64,000 bases of DNA from an uncultured Clostridia bacterium (lineage in GTDB: Bacteria > Bacillota > Clostridia > TANB77 > CAG-508): assembly GCA_934153805.1 (NCBI GenBank), contig CAKPFO010000002.1, positions 1 through 64,000 of the forward strand. The letters are read 5' to 3'. Shown piece after piece: positions 20,026 to 32,700 of this stretch. The translations under genes were made by a program, and so were the position numbers. The notes below the pieces were generated by a model, which was not told the origin of the DNA, did no database searches, and saw nothing but the letters and a program-made list of their open reading frames with translations. Numbering within the stretch: position 1 is the first letter of the stretch; each line of letters opens with the position of its first letter.

Positions 20026-20122
20026 TACGGAAATAAGCATCTTTTCTTTTTATTTTTCTTTTTTTATATTTATATTAAATTTATTTTACAAAAGTCGCTT
20101 TAAATCGACTTTTGCTAGGGAA
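20026..20122 (-). promoter_or_regulatory. Conserved upstream module, copy B
   Basis: TACGGAAATA is at 20026-20035, 54 bp above the -35. The TTAAATTTATTTTACAAAA block and GCTAGGGAA end follow, to 20122. Here the inverted repeat is perfect: CAAAAGTCG (20089-20097) and CGACTTTTG (20106-20114) around an 8-base loop. No T run follows, so it does not look like a terminator, and a separate terminator already ends the gene before it. Confidence 0.6.
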
Positions 20123-20149
20123 TTCACGTTTTTGCACAATTGGTAAAAA

Positions 20150-20183
20150 AATAATTCCGGCAGTTTTTGCTACCGAAATTATT
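20150..20183 (-). terminator. Terminator after the 4325-aa VWA giant
   Basis: Same 14-bp stem as at 6115-6148, with flanking A/T runs, starting about 10 bases past the stop codon. Confidence 0.85.
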
Positions 20184-20190
20184 TTTTTAT

Positions 20191-20721
20191 TTACTATTTT
20201 GCAAGTACTTTATAGAATTCATTTAAGTCGTTACTTCTTACTCTACCATTTCCGTCATCTACTATATCTGCTGCTCTCATCTTGATAGGGTCAGCTGTAA
20301 ATGTGTTTGCTCCTCCTGCTAAGTGTTTTATTAACATGTCTAAGTCTTTTGACCTTACTCTTCCGTCTCCATCTATATCTCCTTTTACAACTATTTCAAA
20401 TGTTAATTCTTTGCTTCCTTTTGTTGATTTTAAGATATATCCTGTTTTTACTTTAGAGGCTGGGTCTATTTGATTTCCATCTTTATCCCATACTGTCATT
20501 ACACCATTTGACTCTAAGTTATCCATAAATTCTTGTACTTTAATATTGTTTCCTGATTTTGCAACTCTTGTATCTATAAATGGTTTGTCTATTTTATATT
20601 GTTTTCCTGCATACTCTTTCATTACATCATAGATATCTTCTCCTGCAGAATCTTTCTTAGATATTACATATAAGTCATCATCTTCTTTTTCGTTTAGTAC
20701 ATTTAATACTATCTTATCTTC
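20191..20721 (-). repeat. Identical 531-bp 3' end, copy 2 (of 6155-6685)
   Basis: This is the partner of 6155-6685 and covers the beta module, the dockerin and the stop of the 4325-aa giant. Identity at synonymous positions, next to clearly diverged upstream sequence, points to recent gene conversion or a very recent exchange of the end. Confidence 0.9.
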
Positions 20722-23700
20722 GGTACATTCTGCTGTAACTATTTCTATGTTGCTATTATGTGCATCGTCTAATTGTATGTCTGAAATTACCATGCTGTCA
20801 CCCGTACCACTAAATGTTACTTTTGCTATCTTCGTATCTGGATCTAAGTAGTATCCGTTTGGTGCAATTATTTCTTTTAGTGTAATTTCGTATTCTCCTT
20901 CTTTTGATGGCATAAATACGTTTTCTATTATTATTTTACCTTCACCATTTGTTGCGGCATTTACTATTTCTCCATTTACTAATGATACGTTAAATGTAGC
21001 ATTTTCTTTTATTAATTCTCTAGTTACAGAATCAATCTTGTTTATAATAACTGTGTATGGTTTGTCGTTTGCATCTCCACCATTCGTTCCTTCTATATTA
21101 GTAACTTCTAGTTTAATTGTAGAGCTTGGTGTTTCTCCATCTGCTACTTTATTAGCATATTTTACATTGTCTCCTGTTACTTGAATGTCTGATATAACTA
21201 TTTCATCATCAATTTTTTGAGTAGTAATTGTTATATCTATACTATTTCTATCTAGAACATAACCTTCTGGTGCTTTTACCTCTGTTACTTTATATTCATA
21301 TGTTCCTTGAGCAGTTGGCATTGCTATGCTCTTAGTTGCGTTTGCAAGTGAATCAGTTTCCACATATTGTACTTCATTTGTTGATAAGTCTTCTACTTTA
21401 AATATTGCCGTATCTGTTGTTATTGCATTTCCGTCTTTATCCACTTTTGTTATGTCAATATTTATTTGTCCTTCTTCTGTCTCAGTATTTACAACTGCAA
21501 AACTTATAAATTGTTTTTCATGTCTTAATACTTTAACTCCGCTTCCACTTACTACATTAACATCTGTAATTACTAAATCTCCAATTGAATTTTCAGCAAA
21601 TGTTATTTCAATTTGTGCTTCTTCTTTTAACTTACTATATCCTGCTGGAGCACTTAATTCTGCTAAAACATATTTATATGTTCCTGCTTCTGTAGGCATT
21701 GGTATTGCATCTACTACTAATGAACCTTTTGCACTTGTCATTCCTTCTACTACAGGCTCTTTTATTTGTGTTACTTCTACTACTGGAGTTGTTGTACCTG
21801 TAGTTTCATCTACTTCATCTTTTGTTTCATAATAGTCTCTTAACATATATAGTCCAAATTTAGCTGGATTATTTATTATAAGCTTGTTAGTATCATCTAC
21901 CTTATTTATTACTACATCATAAATTCCTGAAGCTATTTCATTTACTGGTTTTAAGTATGCAATTTGATTTTCACTATCTAATTCATGTCCTACATCAGCA
22001 CGTATCTCTTCTAGTAATTTTGTTTCTTTATTTCTTGTAAATACTAATGTTTCCTTTTCAGTTTTTAACTTATAGTTTCCTGGTGTAGATTTTTCTTGTA
22101 TTGTTACTGTTATTGTTCCATATCCATTAAATTTGTCACTAGTGATAAGTCCGTTTTCATCTGTTGTAGCTTCCCATGTTCTTGTCTCTCCATATTCTTC
22201 TTCAACTGTTATGTCAAACACTACATTTGAAATATAATTTGGATAATCTGGGTCTAATTCATGGTGTTTTTCAATTACTACTCTATATGATTCATCCTCA
22301 TCTATAGCTTTTAATCTTATTATTCTGTCTGGTAAGCTTCCTTCTTCTGGCTGTTCATAAACAATTTTTCCTTCTACATTTACAGTTTTTAAGTAAATTT
22401 TTCCTGTGCCTGCATCTTTGTCAAATGTTAGATATATATACATTTCATTTGGATTTAGTGTATAACCAGTAGGTGCTTTTGTTTCTTTTAATGTATATTT
22501 ATAGTTTCCAGCTTCTGTTGGTAAATCAAATTTTTCTATTGCTGCTACGCCAAACTCGTCTGTAACTATAGTTCTTTCTGCTCCAGTTTGTTTATCTGTT
22601 AAAACAAATTCTGTTGTACCTGTTGTTACTTGGAATAATTCTGAATCTACCTTTGTAATTTTAAATCCAAATTCATTATCTGTTGGTGGTTCTGTATTTT
22701 TCTCATTCTTTATTGTCATTTGAAGTATTCTAGAACCTTTTCCAGTTGGAACTACTATAGATTGTTTCTCGATTTCTAATACTCCTGGTTTTATTTCATT
22801 CATTATTCTCTTTTCTATTGACTTTGTACCGTCTTTTATGTCTACATCATCTAAATTACTTATAACTTCATAGTCTATTATGTTACCTTCTGCATCATAA
22901 GTAACTTTTACATTTATAGGCTCTAAATCTTTATATCCATCTATAGTTGGTTCAGTTATAGTATAAATTATAGTTTTTGATTCATATGGATATCCTGCTG
23001 TTGCTTCTGTATAACCATTTGCATTTGTAGCTTTTGTAGTATTATTAAGAGTTGTATTTGTTAATGTTCCTGCATTGTATATAGCTGATGTTATATTAAA
23101 GTTAACCCCTTCAAGTTTTTCTCCTGAATTTGAGTCTACCTTTGTTATGTCAAATTCTACAATTGGATCATTCTTTACAATTATTGTTACCGTTCTGTTT
23201 TCATCACTTGTGTAAACTTCAAATCCACCATCATCTACTAAGTCTATTGATAAATCTGTCTCTAAGTTAGATGCATTGACAGTAAATGTTGTTTTGATTT
23301 TTACAGTTCCTGATGTTACATTGTCTCCATAAATATATCCTGTTGCTGTCTCTGTTTGACTAAATTTTATATCTACTTCATTTTCGGCACTTACATCTGG
23401 TATATCTAATATACCTCTTTCAAGTACTGTTGTACTTCCTAAGAATTCTCCTGTTTTTTCTGTAGTTGGACCTGTTTTGCTAACATTTGTTACTCCACTA
23501 GGTTGCTCTATTGCTTCAACTTGGAATATAGAACCATTTATTCTTCTTCCTAATACAGCATCTTCAGAAATTATTTTTATTGTATAAGTTGGATCTACTG
23601 TACCATTTCCAATAACAACTACTATATGACGTGATTTTCCAGAGTTTGTTGCTAAAGCTTCTTGTGCTCTAAATGAGTTATCTGTCATGGAAATTACCTT

Positions 23701-26700
23701 ACCATATGCATCAAATGTTACTACTACTTTTATTGGTAATATTTCTGTGTATCCACTAGGTGCTGTAATTTGAGTAAATGTATATTCAATTATTTTGCTT
23801 TGATATGCTTTTCCTAAATCAAAGTACAATTGTCCATTAACATCTACTGTATTATTTGCAGCTGTTGTTATAGTTTTATTAGTTCCTGCTATAACATTTC
23901 CACTAGAGTCTAATTCATTTTCTACAACTTCGAATACAGATCCTTCTAGTTTATCTTTTGTATTTATGTCTATGTTGCTTAATGTTAATTCTAATTTTGT
24001 TTCATTTTTAAAGGTAATATTTATTAATCCTTTTCCTTCATTTACTTCTACTATTGCAATTGTATTTGTAGAACTGTCTACTTCTATTTCATAAGTTATT
24101 GTACCTGTTACGGCATCTTCAGTTTTATTTAATAATGTATATCCTTCTGCTGTTATTCTTGCTTCATTTAATACTAATGTATATTCTGTTATTCCTTTTT
24201 CTACTTCTAATAGTATTTTGTTGTTTAAGTTTCCTCTATAGCCTTCTCCTACAGTATTTTCTGAAACAGCTATCTCCATAATTCCATTTTCTGTTCTATC
24301 TAGATATTTTATTTGTCCATTTTCGTCTGTTTTAGAATCTCCTAAACGTACACCATTTATTGTAATATCATATTTTGTTCCTTCTATTCCTAATCCTGAA
24401 TAGTCTTTATCCTCATCTTTTACTATTAAATCGTACGCATTATCATTTGGAACATTTAAGTTGATGTGTACTGGATTTGTTCCACAATATTTTATCTTTT
24501 GACTTGTTGCTGCTTCTACTCCTACTCCACTTTCATTACTTATTACGTCATATAAATACATGCTACCATCTTGATTATAAGTAACTTTTATTACTACATC
24601 TTGTATTTTTCTATAAGTTTCAGCTGCTTTTATTTCTGATATTGTGTATATTACTACTCTATTTGATGTTGTCTCTTTAAAATTATCTATTACAGCTGTT
24701 ACTGTTCCATCTTCGTTTGTAACTATTGGCGTTATTTCATTTGTTGGTCCACCTACTACCTCTGCTTTTACAGTAAATTCTATTTTGTCCATAGCTTCAT
24801 TTGTTAATTTGTCATATTTTTTAATTCCTATTTTTACGTCTTTTGGCATATTTACCATATTTAAAGTTATAGCTTTTGTTCCAACATGTTTTGCTGGATC
24901 TATTGTTACAATTTCATTTCCTTGTAATAGCTTGTAATTTTTGATTTTACCATTTGCATTAAACTCTACTTCAAATTGAGCTACTGTAGTATTTTCATAA
25001 TATCCTGGTACTGTATTTATCTGTTTTACAGTATATGTTACAGTTTCATTTGGATATATAGAACCTACATATGTTGTTAATACACCTCTTGCATCTGTTT
25101 CTACATTTCCTGTTGCTATCTCACCTTTACTATTTGTAATTTCATATTTTGCACCTTGTAATTTAAGGTCTGGATAGAATTTATCTCGTAAATCTATAGA
25201 CACATCAAATCTAGGTCTATTTTTGATATTTGCTTCTAAGTCTACTTTTCCTACTTTACTTGTAGTAGCATCTAATTCTGCAAATTTTACATTTTCATAG
25301 TATTCACTTGTAGAGTTAGCTTCTGCTATAGTTCCATTTATATTAAATTTAACTGTGTATACTAAATTTTCAATTGGAATATAACCAGTTGGTACTGACG
25401 TTTCTGATAATGTATATGTAATTGTTTTTCCTGGATAGATTTTTCCTACAAATCCGCTCTTTCCTGCTGTTAAATTTGCAATTACACCTTGGCTAGATAC
25501 TACTCTAAAGTTTGCATTTAACCTAGTATTACTATCATAATAGTCTATTTTATTTAGTTTTACATTAAATTTTCTACAATATCTTATTTTTAGTTTAATG
25601 TTATTATCATTATCCCAAGTTATATCAAAAGCATTTGCGTCTCCATAACTATCTGTACTCTTTAGTTCTACATTAGAAATTCTTCCATTATCACCATAAG
25701 AAACATCTAATATAATATTTTGTGGGTCTATGTATCCTTCATATCCTGAACCTGTAGTATATGTGTCTAATGTATATCTTGTACTTCCATTTGCTACACT
25801 TGCTCCCCAATATGTCCATGATGTTGAGCCACCGCTTCCTGTTGTATAATATAGAGTTGTTCTATATTCATATGATGTACTTGATGTATTTGTTCTGTTT
25901 ACATATGGATTAATGTTTATTCCAGATAATGGAGCTCCACTTACATCGTCTACTACTGTTGCAGATACTTTTGTAATAGGTGCATATTTTACTTTTATTG
26001 TTATTTCATAAGGATTATCTGTAGATTTTTTAACTTCCATAAATCCACTTGTAATATTGTTTCTTGAATATTCTTTTAATACTTCTACAGATTTTACTTC
26101 TCCTATATCTGTATATGTTACTTTTATTTCCGCCATCAAATATTGTATAGAGTTTGTTATATATCTATCTAAGTATGTTTGATATTGTAATGGAGAGTTT
26201 GGCTCTGCATTTTCATAAATGTAAAATATTCTTTCTTTTGTGTCAGGTTCCCTATTTTGTGGGAATACATCTGCCTCTGTTGGTGAAATTGCCTTTGCTT
26301 CAGCTTTTTCTACACTTTCAACAGTATTGTCTGTTACATATTTTATATTATATGTTCTTCCATATGAATAATATGTTCCCCAATATGGGTTTATATATCC
26401 TGAAGTAACATATTCATCTTGCGCTGCTGCTCCGTTTCCCCATTTTCTTGTATCTACAGAGAAGTTTCCTTCTAAGCTATCTTCTGTATACATATCTACA
26501 GCTTGCATTTTAATATTTAGCATTGGATAATATTTAATAGTTACATTTATTGTATTTCTTGTATTAGATACTTGTATATATCTTCCATCTGCTATAAATC
26601 CTATAGAGTTTGAGTCTCCACCTGGGTTATATACACTTGTTGATACTATTTTTCCTTCATCATTAAATTGTACATTTACTAATAATGCATAAGCTATTGA

Positions 26701-29700
26701 TTGATATGTTGCATTGCCCTTTTCTTCTCCAATATAATATTTATTTGGTACATTCTTTTGTACAAATCTTAATATTCTATTAGGCTTGCTAGTTCCATCT
26801 TCGTATATTCCAAAGCTTGCTGTGTCTTCTCCATGTGCTGAGTCTGAGCCTGTTTCTAATCTTATTTTATATTTTGGATCTTCAGTAAATGATGTTGTAT
26901 ATTGTGTGTCTACAAGGAATGCATCAAATGTTGCTGTTTCAAGCTTTTTATCATTATCATATACATCTTCTACTGTTAAGTGTACTCTTACTTCATCACT
27001 TGGTTTATTTCTTACAGTTATATCAAATGTAAATCCATCTTGATTTATATTTTCTATATCTATATCTCCAGAAACTAGTTTTACTGGATCTGAGTCAATC
27101 ATTTTTCCTGTAGCATCATATGTTACTTCAAATATTACTACTTCATCTAGCCAATCATAGCCATCTGCTTTCTTTGTTTCCTTTAATGTGTACTCTATTG
27201 TTTTATTTTCCAAAGTATTATTCATATATGCTGTAGCATGACCATCAGTATCTGTTGTAACATTGTCAACATCTAGTCTTACAGATTCTTTAACTATTGC
27301 TAGTAAATCATCTACTCTATCTTTAGTTGTAGTTTCATTAGATATTAATTTATCAACTACTTCTTTATATGTTATAGCATTTACTTTTTGATTTACTTGT
27401 GTTTTTGTTGCCTTTCCTAATTCAGCAATTTTATTAACTTTAGCACTAAATACTATTTCATTTCTTATTTCGTTTTCTTCATCAGCAGATAAATTACCTG
27501 CATCTTTTAACTCTTGCAATAGTTTTTCTATTCCCAAGTCTTGTTTTATTAATTCAACATCTTCTGGATTGATTTTTAATCTATCAATTACTTGTGATAA
27601 ATAGTTTTCTTCTGTAAGTGTAGCTGTATTCAATGTTAAATATTTTTTCTCTTCATCACTATAATTTGATAAATTGTTTTCTTTAATTCTTGCTGTTAAT
27701 TCAAAGTCAACTCTTGGAACAGCCTTACCTGTTTCTTCATCTACTTTATTAATATTTATTGCAAGTTGTGGGTTACTTTGTATTTCTACATTTACCTTAA
27801 ACTTATCTTCATCTGTAACTTGTACAGGTACGCTTGCTGTTGCTATGTTTGAAGATTGAACAACTCTTGGTGTATTTATTACATATCCTAAATTATCAAA
27901 GTCAACTTCTACCTTTACAGGAATTGTTAATTTTTGATATCTTGCACTTGGGCTTAATTCTGTAATAGTATATGTTACAGTTTGTGAATATCCGCTTTTA
28001 TCTATATTAGCAATTGCTATTCCATCAGTACCTGTTGTAGCTACTTGTGACTCTGTATTTATTGAAGATGTCATTTTATAGCTTGTACCTGCAAGTACTG
28101 TTCCTGTTTGTCTGTCAACGTTTTTAATTTCAAATTTAACGTCTGGATAACTCTTAACTGTAATATTTACTATTCCTTTATCATTTCCGTTATATCCTAC
28201 ATCTGCACTTGTAGAAGGTACTTTATGTGTAACTTCTACAAAGTTAACATATTTGTTTACGTCTCCTACTATTTTTGTGTCTACTATATTTCTATTTGCA
28301 TCAAATTTTACTTCTATTTCAAAATCTTCTATAGTTGCATATCCATATGCTGCTTTGTTTTGGCTTACTTTATATCTTCTTGTTACTGTTTCATCTGTTT
28401 CAAATTTAGGTAAATAATTATAAGCATCACCATTTATATCTGTTACTAAGTTCTTTGTTTCTCCGTCTTGTGCTACTATTGTAAAGTCTCCATTTACAAG
28501 ATTATTGTTGTCAAAATATCCTATATTCTTTATAGTAAATGGTACTTTTGGTTCAATATCTATTTTTATAGTTATTTCTTTTCCTGTATAAGATATCACT
28601 GTTAAACCATCTGTTAGACTTTCTGGCATTTCTGAAATGTTTCCATCTGCATCATATTTTATTCTAAATTGTTGATCTTGTATTGGCATATAGTTGTTAA
28701 ATTCATTTGTTTGTCTTATTACATATGTTTCTATTCCATTTGGAAGAACATATCCTACTTCTATTTTAGTAGTCCCTGTACCTGGTATATTATGTGTTGG
28801 TGTTATTGCATATTCTACATTTGTTAATGAAGAACTATTTGTAACATCTTGTGTTTGTACATTTACTATTAATTTGTCTTGTGGGTCTACATTAATACGT
28901 ATGTCTATATCGTTTCCATCTGCTGTATTTACAGCATTTATACTCCATATAGTTCCATATCCATCTAAACTAGCATTTGCATTATAAGTTGCTGTTGCAT
29001 CTATATATCCATCCATATCGAATACTACTTTTACAACAATTGGTTGTGCTAATTTTTTATAATAATTTGCTGCAACTAAATTGTCTATTGTGTATTCAAC
29101 TTCATATCCTGTTACTCCATAATCACTTGCATGATAGTTTGCTCCTACTAATGCATTTGCTTTTCCTTCTGCATTTGTTGGATTTAAATCTTTTTGTGGA
29201 CCATGGTCAGAAGTTACCCTAAATTTGTACTCACTTACTGGGTCTTGTGTTACACTATCTTTTACTTCTATACCAAATTTAAATGTATCAATTTCTAAAT
29301 CCGTTAAGGTTAATATTGCTTCAGTTTTTAGTGTTCCATCTGACATTGTTCGTGTATTTGTTTTTACACTTGCTCTTGGTGTTGAATAATTACTTTCTTC
29401 TAACACTAATTCCATTTCGCCTGTTATTGCATCTATTGATTTTACTGTTAATATTTCTGTATATTCATTCTTTTCATATCCTATTGGTGCAGCAGATTCA
29501 GTAACTTCAATTGTTGTTCCTGCAGATACCATAAATCCTTCTAGTTCTACTCTATCTGTTACATCTATTCCTTTTCTTGTTAGTCTTGAACCATCTGGTC
29601 TTGTTACTACAACATCATACTTGGCTCCTGGTAATAAATCCCCTTGTTTATTAACTTTTTGCAAATCTAGTGCAAAGTTTCCAACATCATCATAATCTGT

Positions 29701-32700
29701 ATATAAATCTAAATATACGTTACTTTCATATGCAATGTCTGATTCATATCCACTAAATTCTTTCTTTATAACTAATCTGTTACCCCATGTTGCTTCAACA
29801 TTTGTTACTGCTACAATATTTTTGTATGTATTATATCTAAATGTTAATTTTATTGTTATTTCAGTATTAGGAATAGCTTTTCCATCTTTATCTACTTCGT
29901 GTAATTGTAAATAGTCTACTCTTTCACCATTTTTCAATTCATTACCTTTTACTCTTATTCCTAATATTTCGAAATATCCATTATTGTCTGTTTCCCAATA
30001 ATTTATTGTTACAGGATTTCCACTTGCATCTACTGTACTACGATTGCTATCTAAAGAAGTTCCATCTGACATTTTTAATGTACTTGATGAGATTATATTT
30101 CTTACCCCTGCTACTAAATAGTTATTTGTATCTTTTTTGTTGATATATAAGTTTAATATTGTATCTGCTCCAGATTTTTTCTCATTTACATCATGGTAAA
30201 CAATATCTTTACCAGAAATTTCTGTACCTATATATTGTCCATTTGCTACATCATATTCATATGGATTTTGACTTACAATTGTATAGCCTGTAACCGCATC
30301 ATAATGTAATTTTATTACTTGCTCTTCTTTGTTTATTTTGTATCCTGTTGGAGTAGCTGTTTCTCTAATTGTTATAGTTACGTCTTCACCTGTTAACATT
30401 CTTGTGCTAATTTGTCCATCAGCATTTGTTAATCTTCCTATAAGCTCTTTTATTCCATTTTCAGATTCCATAACAACACTATATTTTGCTCCTGCTAAAG
30501 GATTAGCCCCTGTTATAGCATCTACAACATTTATCTTGAAATAATATGTATTAGCTACATCTGGTGTTAATGATACTTCTGTTGTTAATGTATCAAATAT
30601 ACTAGCATCTTCTGTTAATTGTTCATATGTAGTTTTTGCATATGGTGTTGTATATGATACTGTATTTCCTGCATATATAAATTTCTTACTATTAAATGAT
30701 GCTTTTATTGTTGCTAAATTTAAGTTTCCTACAACATATCCTGCTGGTGCTTCTAGTATATCTATTGAATATTGTGCTTCTCCTAGTGGTTCATTTGCTA
30801 TTATAAATGTAGCATATCCATCTCTATCTGTTCTTGCTGTATATGTCTCTGTACTACCTACTTTAGTTAATTGTACAGTAACACCAATTATATTTACGTC
30901 TCTTTCTTCTTCATCTATTAATTTTACTCTTATTCTATTTTGTTCTGTTCCTTCTTGTGTTTCTAAGTTAACAATAAGCGTGTTTGTTCCAGAATCTGCA
31001 TTAGCTCTTATTCCATTTGGTGTTGTTGCAGATACATATTGAACAGTTCCTTTTGTTCTATATACAACTATTTCTTTTGTTACAGTATCTTCTACATATC
31101 CTGGTTTAGTAGCAACTTCTTTTATTCTTACTCTTACATATCCAGTTCCTGGAATTTCTAAGTTTATTTGTCCATTGCTATCTGTCATATTGTTTTTAAA
31201 TGATGTTTCTACTTCTTCTCCGGCAGATGTAACCCTTGCTACATCTATGTCATATACTGCTCCTTCTATTTTTATGTCGTTATTTATCTTGTCCATTAAA
31301 TTAATTTGTAGATTAAACATTTCGTCTTCTTGTGCAGCATTTTTTGCGATAACTTTTACACTACTGTCGTTTATCCATTCTGATTCTACTTGGTCATTAA
31401 ATTTATGTGTAAAGTTACTTAATACTTTTCCATTTTCAAATGTTACAAACAAACTAACATTTCCCATAGAATCGTATCCTTCTTGCTCTGTCATTTGAGT
31501 AAGCACATATTGATATGTTCCATCTTTAGTCATAACAGCTGGTTTAAATATTAATTTTCCATCTGAATCTGTTGTAGCATATAATGCTTCCATGTCATAT
31601 TTACTGTTTAATTTAGGTTGAATTAATCTGTATTCAACATTTCCGATTTTTACATTACTATTATTTGCGTCTACTGTTTCAACTTCTAATGTATATGTAT
31701 CTACACTTATTGGTAATTTAACAGTTACATTTCTCTTAACATTATCTACTATTGGTTCTGTAACATCAGACTCTGCCCAAATAGCTCCTACTCCTGTTGG
31801 ATCATTATGTACAATTATTTGTGTTGCAGATGTATCTGAATATCCAAATTGATTTACATCTGGTGAAATTTCAAATGTAATATCACCTAACGTCTTTAAT
31901 TCATCTATTAATATTTTTCCATTTGAATCTGTTGTTAATGTTTGATTATATACTTCTTTTGTAATATCTTTTCCATCTGAATCTGTGCCTGTCACAACAG
32001 TTCCTATAACTTTTACATCTAATCCTGTTACTGGAATTTTATCACTCTTTTCACTAACAGCTTGTATTGTCATACTATATTTTCTACAAATAACGTATGT
32101 TGGTGATTCGTCTGTTTCTACTGTCTTAGCCTCTGTTTCGTAATCTTTGTATGCATCATATGTAATTTTAATGTTTTGATTGCTCTTTAATTCTCTGTAT
32201 ATTTTTCCGGCATCTATTGCTACACTATTTTTTAATGTTAGAGTATATTTTATAGTTTTCGTTTCTCCTGCTTTTATATCTCTGCACTCAAACGTGTATC
32301 CATCTGTAGTATCTGTTGCCGTTACTCCTGCTGGTTTTGAATCGATTGTTAAATCAAAGTATTTTTTAGTTTCTTCTGTAAATACTTCTTGAACTTTTAC
32401 ATTTATCATGCTTAAATTTACATTATCATATATATAAGAGAAGTTTTCAATGTCTGCTATCATTTTTATATCACCAAGTGATTTGTCAGTTGCTGCTTCA
32501 TATTCATCATTGGTCATGTCTGTTAATACAGAATAAACCTGTATTCCGTTACTAACCGCTTCTTGTAATTTATCTTTAATTGTATCTGTTGCATCTGTAA
32601 ATACAACTAAATACTTAGCAGTTGTACTACCACTAAATGAACTTATAGCTCTAGTAACTCCATCAACAACACTTTCTCCATTATTGTATGAAATATTATC

